DNA of 21,622 nucleotides from contig JAGTQS010000020.1 in NCBI GenBank assembly GCA_018397055.1, forward strand, positions 1-21,622, written 5' to 3'. This DNA is from Candidatus Bathyarchaeota archaeon. GTDB lineage: Archaea; Thermoproteota; Bathyarchaeia; Bathyarchaeales; DTEX01. A model generated the notes under the pieces. That model saw only the letters and a list, made by a program, of their open reading frames with translations, made no database searches and was not told the DNA's origin. Within the stretch, counting starts at the first letter, position 1, and every line of letters begins with the position of its first letter. Shown piece by piece: positions 14,409-21,622 of the stretch. The position numbers and the translations under genes are program-made.

Positions 14409-15764
14409 TCATATTTTGTACGCTTTTCCTTTTTCAACAATAACTGTTTTCTTTTCCGTTTTCTGAAAAAACGCGGGGTTTTCCGTGTGGACTGGAAAAA
14501 CACTCTTAGGATTAATTTGTTCAATCATTTTTATTAACTCGTTTCTATGCATGTGCCCGGATGCGTGGAGCTGGTGAAACTTTATTTTAAAATGGTCAAG
14601 CCAGTTGTGCATGACTTGGTCTTCTATGTCTTCCTCGCTGAAAGGTTCGCTCATACTGTGTATGAAGTGGCTTCCCTCGTCAGGGTTGATGTCTATAAGT
14701 TCGCAGAACTGGTAGAAATCAAGGTCCATTACCAAATCGCCCTGGTTTTCGTGAACATCGTCAGCTGTAACCATCTTATTCATAAAGAGTCTTTCCCAAA
14801 CGAAGTAGTCTTCTTCGCAATAAGTTCCACTCTTCTTTCTCTTAAAATACACAAGAACATTCTTGTCCCTTAGAGGATTAGGAAAACTCAAGTGTTCATC
14901 CTCAACAAGCTTGGTCAATAAATAGGCCAACCGTGGAAAAATAACGATTTTCCTGCCGTTTTGTTTCGCAACCTCATATATGGTTCTGAACCTATCCATG
15001 TCTCTTCCGTGGTGTGCCACGAAAACAATCTTGTTTGTGCCTGAAACAATCTCGTTACCTTTTTCTTTAACTTCAGACTCTGAATAGTTAAGCCGAGTTT
15101 TTTTCTCAACAACCCTTGTTCCCTCAGTTACCAAAGCAACTGGCCTGCTTTCAGTAGCCTTCTCCACAAACTCCTCGGTCATCTCCTTTTTGGGACCGTG
15201 AGCTCTTAAGTCTCCGGTGTAAACGATTCTTCCTTTTGAGGTGTGAATGATGAAACCGTAGGCTCCTGGCACTGAGTGATCAACGTGGATTGGTTCAATT
15301 TCCAGTTGGTCTATCTTTAATGTGTCTCCTGTTCTAAACGTCATGTAAGGATGTTCTCCAAGAGATACGGAAGCGGTATCCTCCATAGTTTCGAGAAATA
15401 ATTTTGTTCCTGAACCACAAAAAACCGGAATCTTCTCGTCTATGAAGACGATGTGCGCGACGTGGTCAAAATGAGCGTGTGAGAGAAAAACCGCGTCAAA
15501 ACTTGGTTCAGAATACCGAAGGTCGGTGTACTCTAACTGGCTCTTGCTGTAAAGCCCTTTGATTTTTGGTAAGAGGTCAAACTCGAAATAGTCCTTTAAA
15601 CCACAAATCCACCTTGGCATCAGCGAACCTGTAAAGTAGTCTTTCCCCATCGTGAAGGACTGCCCAAAATCGAAGAACACTTTTACTTTTCCGTCTTCTA
15701 AGAGAATTTTGTTTCCACCTATCTCGTTTACTCCACCATAAAAAGTTAAGGTTGTTTGTTTCAA
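14409..15764 (-). CDS. metallo-beta-lactamase/beta-CASP nuclease, RNase J-like
   Basis: This 451-residue zinc-dependent hydrolase of the RNase J group probably degrades or trims RNA. The metallo-beta-lactamase motif 2 is SHAHFDHVAH with H96, H98, D100 and H101. Further metal ligands are H163 (VDHSVPGAYG) and D185 (YTGDLRAHG). The beta-CASP part shows VTEGT at about 212-216 and, near the C-terminus, LHASGHMHRNEL followed by the final histidine motif FPVHTE. Length matches archaeal RNase J/beta-CASP proteins, and there are no KH domains, which separates it from aCPSF1. TTG 15764 has GGGG at 15771-15774 six bases upstream. It lies 46 bases after the kinase-domain gene and 114 bases before trmI on the same strand, suggesting an RNA-processing neighbourhood. 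Confidence 0.85.
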   Translation of the reverse strand: MKQTTLTFYGGVNEIGGNKILLEDGKVKVFFDFGQSFTMGKDYFTGSLMPRWICGLKDYFEFDLLPKIKGLYSKSQLEYTDLRYSEPSFDAVFLSHAHFDHVAHIVFIDEKIPVFCGSGTKLFLETMEDTASVSLGEHPYMTFRTGDTLKIDQLEIEPIHVDHSVPGAYGFIIHTSKGRIVYTGDLRAHGPKKEMTEEFVEKATESRPVALVTEGTRVVEKKTRLNYSESEVKEKGNEIVSGTNKIVFVAHHGRDMDRFRTIYEVAKQNGRKIVIFPRLAYLLTKLVEDEHLSFPNPLRDKNVLVYFKRKKSGTYCEEDYFVWERLFMNKMVTADDVHENQGDLVMDLDFYQFCELIDINPDEGSHFIHSMSEPFSEEDIEDQVMHNWLDHFKIKFHQLHASGHMHRNELIKMIEQINPKSVFPVHTENPAFFQKTEKKTVIVEKGKAYKI

Positions 15765-15770
15765 CTTTTT

Positions 15771-15774
15771 CCCC
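15771..15774 (-). promoter_or_regulatory. Shine-Dalgarno of the RNase J-like gene
   Basis: GGGG (in AGGGGAAAAAG) on the minus strand lies six bases before TTG 15764, supporting that start. Confidence 0.4.
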
Positions 15775-15810
15775 TATACAGCATTGCGTTCAATGATTAA
15801 TATGCAGTTT

Positions 15811-17520
15811 TTATTTAATATTAGTCTCTAATTTCACGTTAATTTTTCCGCAAACGCTGGAAATTGCGAGAAGAATGTGAGGAGGAGTAAAGAAACTGAA
15901 GACCTTGATGTACCGCGGCGACCTTGCCTTTTTCACGTTCTCAACGCTTCCTCCAGCTTCTAAGTATCCGTTAACAAACGCCTTCGTCACCTTTTGGGCA
16001 AAATCAGCGGAGGAAAGAAACCCGTAATGTCCCGAGTAAAAAAGAAGTTCTGCTAAGTCCCAAGCTTGGTCCCCTCCTTTTTCAGCTTGTTCTAAGTCTA
16101 AAAACCAGATTTTGCCATCTGGACCTACAATTATGTTTTCAGGCTTACAATCTCCTAAAGCCAAGTTAAGCCTGTGAACCTTCGCAATTTCACCTCCAAC
16201 TTGCTTAACCTTTTCAATAAGATCAGGTTCAATCTGTCTCGACGAGTATAATTTTTTAATTATGTTTGAGAGGCTTTCGCCATCGATAAATTCTTGAAAG
16301 ATTAACCTTTCCTTTGGGCTAACGTGGATAATTAAAGGCACATTACAGCCGTTTTTAGACAAGTAAAGATTGTTTGCGTATTCCCTCTCCAGCCTCGACT
16401 TGCCTAAGACGGAGAATCCGCGTGTACCAAACGCCCACAATTTAAGTGGGAACCATTTCCACCCGTACCAGTCTTTGAAAACCTTAACGACAATTTTTTG
16501 TTCTCTGCCGAATCTATGAATCTTCAGCGAGTATACAGCGTTCAAGGCGCCGCCTAACTTTTCAAGGTCGACTTTGGAGTCACGGTTTTCAGGGAAAGCC
16601 TTCTTCACGAAATCTTCGATTGATATCTTTTCAGAAAGCGACACAAGCCCAAGCGGCGTAGAAATAAAAATGTGCTTTTTTGTTTCCTCAAGTTCTGGCA
16701 AACGAATCATTTTTAGACTTTCAGGGTCCCTGAAGTATTCAACATAACGTCCATAATCCTCTAGAAGTGAAAGCACCATCTTTGGAAAAACCTCCAAACT
16801 GTGGCGGAGAAAAAGGTTACGGGCACTTTTAAAAATTAAGAGTGCCCTTTTTCTTCTCCGAACAGAGTCGATATGTCTCGCCATGATCTTGATGAATCCG
16901 TCAGATTGTTTTATACACCCTTCTTTGGCTAGTATTTTCAACGCAGCATCAAACCCGTTCATCATCCTGACCAAGTTTTCAGTTTTAGAGCCGGTTTCGA
17001 AGACTTTGAGAAACTTGTACATTACTGGCGGATAAAGTGAGGCTTTACGTGCCATCGCCTCGAACATGAAGTATTCAGGTTTGATGAGGAGCTCTTGAGA
17101 TATTTCAGGATATTCTAGTACGAGGTTGTCAAGGTCTTCGGTTATCAGCCTCTTTTTCGCTTGGACTTCCTTCTCCCATAAAAGGTCTTTATTGATTATA
17201 GGATCATAGGGGGTTAGCATGTTTTCAACTAGAAGCCCTCCCAGCCAGTCGCTGGCAACATCTTTTTCGAAGGTTTTCCTGTCGACTATAAGAAATGAGA
17301 CTTCGCCGCCTTTGAATGGTTTTATTCGATACTTAAGAATTGTCCTCGGAGAATCAAGTATCATCAGTACATTAAAATGAGGGTTCTCTTTTTGGACACA
17401 CATGAAAAGATCATAACATAAAGCTGCGACAACGTTAAAAGGCGAAGCCTCTTCTTTGCATAGAGCTTGAATTTCGCTTTGTGTTGAGTTATCTAAAACT
17501 TGTCTAGTCATGTTCAGCAT
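15811..17520 (-). CDS. two-part protein: uncharacterised N-terminal region plus C-terminal kinase-like domain
   Basis: The C-terminal half (about 320-569) of this 569-residue protein is a protein-kinase-like fold, nearest in style to Bud32/ABC1/aminoglycoside kinases. A possible nucleotide loop LGGALNAVY is followed by K346 (VVKVFKDW). The catalytic loop is GDCKPENII with D457, K459 and N462, and the metal-binding Asp is D475 (FLDLEQA, in place of DFG). All core residues are present, so it is probably active. The N-terminal half (about 1-240) is not recognised. Its start (a helix, then the strands NVLMILD and EVSFLIVDRKTF, then a helical block) faintly recalls a nucleotidyltransferase fold, but no GS or DxD motif is seen. 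Residues about 215-250 are very basic (RRRKRALLIFKSARNLFLR). ATG 17520 begins the frame. The RNase J-like gene follows 46 bases later. The substrate is unknown. Confidence 0.75.
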   Translation of the reverse strand: MLNMTRQVLDNSTQSEIQALCKEEASPFNVVAALCYDLFMCVQKENPHFNVLMILDSPRTILKYRIKPFKGGEVSFLIVDRKTFEKDVASDWLGGLLVENMLTPYDPIINKDLLWEKEVQAKKRLITEDLDNLVLEYPEISQELLIKPEYFMFEAMARKASLYPPVMYKFLKVFETGSKTENLVRMMNGFDAALKILAKEGCIKQSDGFIKIMARHIDSVRRRKRALLIFKSARNLFLRHSLEVFPKMVLSLLEDYGRYVEYFRDPESLKMIRLPELEETKKHIFISTPLGLVSLSEKISIEDFVKKAFPENRDSKVDLEKLGGALNAVYSLKIHRFGREQKIVVKVFKDWYGWKWFPLKLWAFGTRGFSVLGKSRLEREYANNLYLSKNGCNVPLIIHVSPKERLIFQEFIDGESLSNIIKKLYSSRQIEPDLIEKVKQVGGEIAKVHRLNLALGDCKPENIIVGPDGKIWFLDLEQAEKGGDQAWDLAELLFYSGHYGFLSSADFAQKVTKAFVNGYLEAGGSVENVKKARSPRYIKVFSFFTPPHILLAISSVCGKINVKLETNIK

Positions 17521-17650
17521 TCCCTGGTTGCTATAGAAGATAGGGTATTCTTTGATTATTATTTCATTCGGTTAGGTAAAAATTCCTCGTAAACCTGAGA
17601 GTCAAAATCTCCTAATTCTTACTGAAGTCGTTGCGCATTATTGACCTTTA

Positions 17651-17660
17651 TTATATTTAA
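17651..17660 (+). promoter_or_regulatory. TATA box of the CofE-like gene
   Basis: TTATATTTAA predicts transcription start near 17681, leaving at most a few bases before ATG 17688. No Shine-Dalgarno sequence is present, so the message is probably leaderless. Confidence 0.5.
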
Positions 17661-17687
17661 GCAGACTTGTCTTCTTTAATGTAGAAA

Positions 17688-18566
17688 ATGAATAGCTCTA
17701 CCATTAAAGCAAGGGCGATCAGAACAGAATATTGGATGCCGGGAAGTAATTATCTGGAAATTTTAGCTAAGGCTCTATACGGTAAAATCGACGACGGAGA
17801 CATTGTAGCAGTCTCAGAAAAGGCTCTGTCCACAGCAAAGAAGCGCATTGTTGACGAGAACTGCGTGCAGCCAGGGAAACTAGCCCGTTTATTAGCCCAA
17901 TTTTGGATGAGGTTTGCGTGGGGACATTTTTTAGGTCGCATCTGCAATTTGAAAGAAAGGAACATCAGACAGCTTAGAGCCTATCCGTTAAAGGAAGGAA
18001 GCAAACACAAGCAAGTGACCCTTTGGTACTCGGGATTTTTAGAGAGCTTGCTTTGGGGTTCCGAGGGAGGTATAGATGCCAGTAACCTTCCCTACTCGTA
18101 TGTCAGTCTGCCTCTTAACGACCCTTATGCTGTTGCCGAGGAAATCCGCCTTTTCTTAGAGGAAAAGTTAGGGAAGAAAGTCGCTGTTATGATTGTGGAT
18201 ACAGATAAAACATATTCACTACGCGGGTTTCACTTTACGCATAGACCGAAACCCTTGAAGGGCATTCACACGTTTAGCTTCTTTGCGTACGTCATCGGGA
18301 GAATGTATCATTTAAAACGTAGGTCAACTCCTTTAGCTTTTTCAGGGTTCGCCATTGACGTTAATACTGCTTTGGATTTAGCTGAAGCTGCGCACAGACG
18401 CCGAGGGTCAGGTGGTGGACGAACTGTGTGGGAAATGGCGGAAAGGTTTGGGGTCGGTGTGACCGAAGTGACTTGGAGCATGTTGAAAAACATGAGGCAC
18501 AAACCCGTCGTCATATTTAAACGCAGCATTATTCAAAGAAATCGAGACTTTAAGAAAAGTTCTTAG
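17688..18566 (+). CDS. CofE-like (F420-0:gamma-glutamyl ligase family) protein
   Basis: This 292-residue protein resembles CofE, which adds glutamates to coenzyme F420-0 using GTP. The N-terminal stretch DGDIVAVSEKALSTAKKRIVD (36-56) and the pair GGIDASN (127-133) and YVSLPLNDPYAVAEEIR match the family, as does MIVDTDKTYSLRG. It is about 40 residues longer than typical CofE (near 250). The region after PLKGI, usually rich in IGxxG and DxxGR motifs, is strongly changed (FAYVIGRMYHLKRRSTP), and the C-terminus adds a basic tail. It may be a paralogue with another acceptor, not the F420 ligase itself. ATG 17688 follows a TATA box closely. Its TAG stop lies only 7 bases from the stop of the opposing ABC permease gene. 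The F420-type oxidoreductase at 6780-7730 shows F420 is probably used here. Confidence 0.72.
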   Translation: MNSSTIKARAIRTEYWMPGSNYLEILAKALYGKIDDGDIVAVSEKALSTAKKRIVDENCVQPGKLARLLAQFWMRFAWGHFLGRICNLKERNIRQLRAYPLKEGSKHKQVTLWYSGFLESLLWGSEGGIDASNLPYSYVSLPLNDPYAVAEEIRLFLEEKLGKKVAVMIVDTDKTYSLRGFHFTHRPKPLKGIHTFSFFAYVIGRMYHLKRRSTPLAFSGFAIDVNTALDLAEAAHRRRGSGGGRTVWEMAERFGVGVTEVTWSMLKNMRHKPVVIFKRSIIQRNRDFKKSS

Positions 18567-18573
18567 GAAAAAG

Positions 18574-19449
18574 CTAGTATTGCCCTAGGGAACCGTCTCT
18601 TCGGGCCGCATCATATCCTAATTTGAAAACATAAACAGCGATGGGTGTGGCTGCAACTGTGAAAATCAAGAGATTAACCACGTTGTTCATGACAGCTGAC
18701 GACGCGAGGCTTTGCCCCCCTTGTAGACACAACCTGATTCCATCCAAAGAATAGGTCAACGGAAAGAGTTTACCTATCCATTCGACGTACCATGGGAGAA
18801 GCTTCAACGGGTAGAAAACTCCTGAGACAAGCTGAGTTAACCATGAGAACACCCACGTTAACGGGTTTCCCTGTTTGGTCTTCATTATTACTCCTGCGCT
18901 TAGCACTCCTATAGCCATGTGGCTTGCTATTAGCAGAGCTGAAAGCACAATGACTGAAAGAAGCGATTCGATGCTTAGGGTAAAGGTTGCGCCGAGAAGG
19001 TACCCAGCGAAGAAGGAGATGAAGAGAAAGGCTGAACAGATTATGAAGAAGAAGCAGGTTTCACCAAGCAGAAACACTTTGAAGTCGGTTGCGGATGAAA
19101 GCACGGTCTCCATTGTGCCGTTAACTTGCTCTTCCCTGACGCTTTGGTTTATGCTTTGCACAGCGAAGAAAACGTATTGTTGAAACGCTATTCCAATCAG
19201 GGCAAACGTAAAGTATCCGCCAGTCACGTATCCTGCCTCCTGTATCTGCTGAGGCGAAGTGATCAACGAAAAAAGGTAATAGGTTGCCACGAACAGGAGA
19301 TTACCCGTAATGTCAAGGGTAAGCCAAAACTTGTAGGTCCACCAGATCAAGAAGTCTCTGACAATGAACGAGATGACAACCTGGTAAGTTGGAAGTTTCT
19401 TACGTGGAGTCTCTGCCGACATAAGTTCCACTATTTTTCCGTGGTCCAC
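18574..19449 (-). CDS. ABC-2 type transporter permease (second of two)
   Basis: This 291-residue integral membrane protein is of the ABC-2 (DrrB-like) export family. A cytoplasmic N-terminus leads into about six membrane helices. Between helices 2 and 3 lies the conserved segment SVREEQVNGTMETVLSSATDF, the E-x-G-T-x-E motif that contacts the ATPase. Helix-rich segments around PLTWVFSWLTQLVSGVFYPLKLLPW follow the family pattern (G-x-x-x-P near the fifth helix). Start GTG 19449 lies 12 bases after the first permease stop, so it is the last gene of the exporter operon. The two permeases are homologous and probably form a heterodimer with two ATPase subunits. The exported substrate, such as a drug, lipid or peptide, cannot be told. 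Confidence 0.85.
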   Translation of the reverse strand: MDHGKIVELMSAETPRKKLPTYQVVISFIVRDFLIWWTYKFWLTLDITGNLLFVATYYLFSLITSPQQIQEAGYVTGGYFTFALIGIAFQQYVFFAVQSINQSVREEQVNGTMETVLSSATDFKVFLLGETCFFFIICSAFLFISFFAGYLLGATFTLSIESLLSVIVLSALLIASHMAIGVLSAGVIMKTKQGNPLTWVFSWLTQLVSGVFYPLKLLPWYVEWIGKLFPLTYSLDGIRLCLQGGQSLASSAVMNNVVNLLIFTVAATPIAVYVFKLGYDAARRDGSLGQY

Positions 19450-19461
19450 CGCTTACCTCTC

Positions 19462-20343
19462 CTAATATGTCGCTACGGTTCCTTCTCTCCTAATTCTGTC
19501 CATTCCCCACTTGAAGGTTCGTAAGCCAATAGGCATGAAAACTAACGTAAAAAGAACGAGAACAGCAAAGTTGTAAAGGACAGGTGGCGAAGATAGTGTT
19601 GCTCCTGTGAGAAGGATCCTTCGCGCCGCGTCTAAGGCGTATGTATAGGGCATAGCCCATGCAAGCCCATATAGAATCGGGTAGCTGTGTAAATAGTTAA
19701 GTGGGAAAAGTACACCTCCGAGAAACTCTGTTATGCTTGCTAATAGAAACGTCATGGGGTCTCCTTTTTTGTATACGAGAATTATTCCAGCTGCCATTAT
19801 GCCGATGCCTGCGTAGCTGACAATCATCATGACGAGTATGACTATGAAGGAAAGAAGGGTTTCAACCGTTACGATCAAAGGCGCCTTCAGAACTAGGACT
19901 CCGATCAGCAACGTGCCGACCATAAAGTAGGAGCTTACAATAAAGCCTCGAATAGACTGCCCAATAATGTAGGATCTTAACTTTATCATGGATGAAACTA
20001 CGGGTTCAAGGGTTCCTTCCGAAACCTCATGCTGCAAAGAGTGGCTTATACGGCTGATGCACATCCAAAGATAGTTTGCGGTTGAAACACCCACGATGGC
20101 GAACGCCAGCCATGTAACGTCTCCGTACCCAGCTGAAATGAACCTGTTTGCGTCAACCTGAAGGCCCATGAAAAAATACATTGCTATAGAGGCTACGGTG
20201 CTCAGCGTTTCAGTTATCACCCAAGTCCTATAGGAAAGAAAGATTTTGAAGTTCGCCCAGAAGACAGCCCACGTGTGTTTCAGTTCAGATGAGCTACGTG
20301 GAAACTCTTCTCTGAAAAGCTCAATTATCTGGTCAACCTTCAC
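19462..20343 (-). CDS. ABC-2 type transporter permease (first of two)
   Basis: This 293-residue ABC-2 family permease has about six membrane helices. The cytoplasmic coupling region reads SLQHEVSEGTLEPVVSSMIKL, the same E-x-G-T-x-E/V signature as its downstream paralogue. Near the C-terminus GGVLFPLNYLHSYPILYGLAWAMP is the typical re-entrant or fifth-helix segment. Both permeases end with a short R-R-(D/E)-G-(S/T) motif, which supports origin by duplication. GTG 20343 overlaps the ATPase stop by four bases (GTGA), so translation is coupled and the gene order is ATPase, permease, permease. It ends with TAG. Confidence 0.86.
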   Translation of the reverse strand: MKVDQIIELFREEFPRSSSELKHTWAVFWANFKIFLSYRTWVITETLSTVASIAMYFFMGLQVDANRFISAGYGDVTWLAFAIVGVSTANYLWMCISRISHSLQHEVSEGTLEPVVSSMIKLRSYIIGQSIRGFIVSSYFMVGTLLIGVLVLKAPLIVTVETLLSFIVILVMMIVSYAGIGIMAAGIILVYKKGDPMTFLLASITEFLGGVLFPLNYLHSYPILYGLAWAMPYTYALDAARRILLTGATLSSPPVLYNFAVLVLFTLVFMPIGLRTFKWGMDRIRREGTVATY

Positions 20344-21335
20344 GGCTGTTCTTCACCTCTTGCCAGCTTTACGAATATGTCTTCAAACGAAGGTTCAGAC
20401 TGCCTTATTGCTGAAACCTTTATTCCCATCGACCTGATTTTTTCCGCGATCTCTGGGATGGCTTCGTACTCGTTTTCAACTTGAAGCCTTATGATGTGGG
20501 TGTGAGCGTTATTCGTTATTTCCAAAATTTTTTTGACTGCAGGCGTGTTCGCCAGTTTTTCCGCGATTTTCTGCAGGTCTAAGCTTTCTTTGACTTCAAC
20601 TTCGACCGCTCTTATGTCTCTAAGCATTTCTCTAAGTTGAGAAGGCGATGAATCCGCGATAATTTTGCCTTTTCTCATTATCGCCACTCTGTCGCAGAGC
20701 TGCTCAACCTCAAACATGTTGTGGCTTGTAAAAATTATCGTCTTTCCAAGCTGGGTGTTAAGAGCCTGCAACAGTTTCCTCGTGTCTACAGCGCTTATAG
20801 TGTCCAGCCCAATTGTAGGCTCATCCATGAACAAGATTGACGGGTTATGAAGCAGCGCCCTTGCAAGCATGACTCTAACCTTCATGCCTGTTGAGTATTC
20901 TTTAACAAGCTTTTTCCTGTCCTCAGATAAATCGAAGAACTCTAGAAGCGCACTGATTCTTTTTTCCGCGACGTCCTTCGGAACATTCTGCAGATAGGCA
21001 TAGAACCTAAGATTGTCTTCGGCGTTAAGCCTCCAATACAGGGATCGGCCTCCGGTTTCGCCGTGGAACCATCCGAAGCTGTTTCTCACCTCGTACGGCT
21101 GTTTCAAAATGTCGTACCCGTTGATTTTCGCTGTTCCCTGATCTGGGAGAATAATGGTGCAGAGAATCTTGATCAGCGTGGTTTTTCCTGCGCCGTTTGG
21201 GCCTAACAGTCCGAAGAATTCTCCCTTTTTTACTTTGATGTCTACTTGGTCAACTGCCCTCACTACTCGTTTTTGGCCTTTTTCCTTCGACTCAAAGGTT
21301 TTTGTTAACTTGAAAGTTTCAACAGCGTATTCCAA
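20340..21335 (-). CDS. ABC transporter ATP-binding protein (DrrA/NatA-like exporter ATPase)
   Basis: This 331-residue ATPase energises the two ABC-2 permeases encoded after it. The Walker A motif is GPNGAGKTT (45-53), the signature is YSTGM (147-151) in place of LSGGQ, Walker B is ILFMDEP (167-173), and the switch His is in FTSHNMFEVEQLCDR. The Q-loop region reads FHGETGGRSLYWRL, a variant without the usual Gln, as in exporter ATPases with an RSFYWRL motif. About 90 C-terminal residues after the core (from about 240) form an accessory domain typical of DrrA-like exporters. TTG 21335 is supported by GGAG at 21345-21348. A TATA box upstream drives the operon. The system resembles multidrug or antibiotic exporters, but the substrate is unknown. 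Confidence 0.92.
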   Translation of the reverse strand: MEYAVETFKLTKTFESKEKGQKRVVRAVDQVDIKVKKGEFFGLLGPNGAGKTTLIKILCTIILPDQGTAKINGYDILKQPYEVRNSFGWFHGETGGRSLYWRLNAEDNLRFYAYLQNVPKDVAEKRISALLEFFDLSEDRKKLVKEYSTGMKVRVMLARALLHNPSILFMDEPTIGLDTISAVDTRKLLQALNTQLGKTIIFTSHNMFEVEQLCDRVAIMRKGKIIADSSPSQLREMLRDIRAVEVEVKESLDLQKIAEKLANTPAVKKILEITNNAHTHIIRLQVENEYEAIPEIAEKIRSMGIKVSAIRQSEPSFEDIFVKLARGEEQP

Positions 21336-21385
21336 AGTCTACTTCTCCAATAAAATGGTTCCAAAATGCCTTCAGCCAGCTTCGT

Positions 21386-21396
21386 CTTTATTATAG
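21386..21396 (-). promoter_or_regulatory. TATA box of the ABC exporter operon
   Basis: The minus strand reads CTATAATAAAG, about 50-60 bases before TTG 21335. This gives a leader of about 30 bases holding the Shine-Dalgarno GGAG (21345-21348). Apart from this box nothing was recognised in 21336-21512. Confidence 0.45.
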
Positions 21397-21512
21397 ACTT
21401 AAAACTGCCAATTTTTTGGTTTAAAGCTGGGTTTTTTGAGGCATAGTTTCTTCACCGCATCCTCATAGGCAAATAAAGATTTTTGGTAATATATTTAAAT
21501 TTTTCCAGTTTA

Positions 21513-21622
21513 TCATGTCAAGTTTCTAACGTTACACTGGTATAGGTGTGCGGGGAATGTGTTTATTCCTCTGTGGAAGCGTGTGTGGTTGAACCATTCC
21601 TTGTATTCGTGTATTTTGCCTT
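21513..21622 (-). CDS. C-terminal end of a DDE/integrase-core transposase (partial)
   Basis: An open frame enters from the right edge and ends at TGA 21513-21515. The 36 visible codons include EYKEWFNHTRFHRGINTFPA, which matches the end of the rve/DDE integrase core in many transposases (E-[FW]-x-x-[WF][YF]N-x-x-R-x-H-x-x-[IL] ... [TF]PA). The stop is followed directly by TAA. Only the tail is seen, so the IS family, intactness and terminal repeats cannot be judged. An IS481- or IS3-like element is plausible. If correct, a mobile element lies just upstream of the exporter operon. Confidence 0.55.
   Translation of the reverse strand, partial: GKIHEYKEWFNHTRFHRGINTFPAHLYQCNVRNLT

Noticed and set aside
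1..21622. CRISPR array, defence island or ribosomal RNA
   Set aside because: No regularly spaced repeats, no cas or known defence genes and no rRNA sequence were seen on either strand.

Overview
The window looks archaeal. It encodes a TATA-binding protein (12042-12602), a eukaryote/archaeal-type signal peptidase with His in place of Lys, an archaeal-type tRNA m1A methyltransferase, a beta-CASP/RNase J-like nuclease, a RimI/Ard1-type acetyltransferase, and two genes tied to coenzyme F420. Promoters look like archaeal TATA boxes. A deep-branching Thermoproteota lineage, such as Bathyarchaeia, is my best guess. That is inference: no rRNA is present. Gene density is high and no stretch over about 350 bases lacks a gene.

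Left part (1-4300): a winged-helix regulator with a membrane tail (minus strand) sits beside a Yip1-like membrane gene interrupted by an in-frame amber codon. Between them are three copies of a heptamer half-site. A PfkB-family sugar kinase and an AgaS-type SIS isomerase/deaminase follow, overlapping by 4 bases. A RimI-like acetyltransferase points back towards them.

Middle (4300-10200): a LarA-like protein lacking most nickel-cofactor residues, a short D-3-phosphoglycerate dehydrogenase, an F420-type luciferase-like oxidoreductase, a Gfo/Idh/MocA oxidoreductase, tRNA-Thr(CGT) with an encoded CCA, and thiamine-monophosphate kinase.

Right-centre (10200-17520, all minus strand): TBP, a GlmD/NagB-II-type SIS protein and a HAD-like protein form one tight run. 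Upstream of it lie signal peptidase, TrmI, an RNase J-like enzyme and a 569-residue protein whose C-terminal half is a kinase fold.

Right end (17688-21622): a CofE-like ligase faces a three-gene ABC-2 exporter operon (ATPase, permease, permease). The C-terminus of a DDE transposase enters from the right edge.

Amino-sugar use (PfkB, AgaS, GlmD-like), F420 (LLM enzyme, CofE-like) and RNA processing (TrmI, RNase J-like) are the recurring themes. I did not find CRISPR, a recognisable defence island, or an obviously new multi-gene system. The best leads are the decayed active sites (LarA-like, HAD-like), the kinase fusion, the amber-interrupted Yip1 gene and the half-site array.
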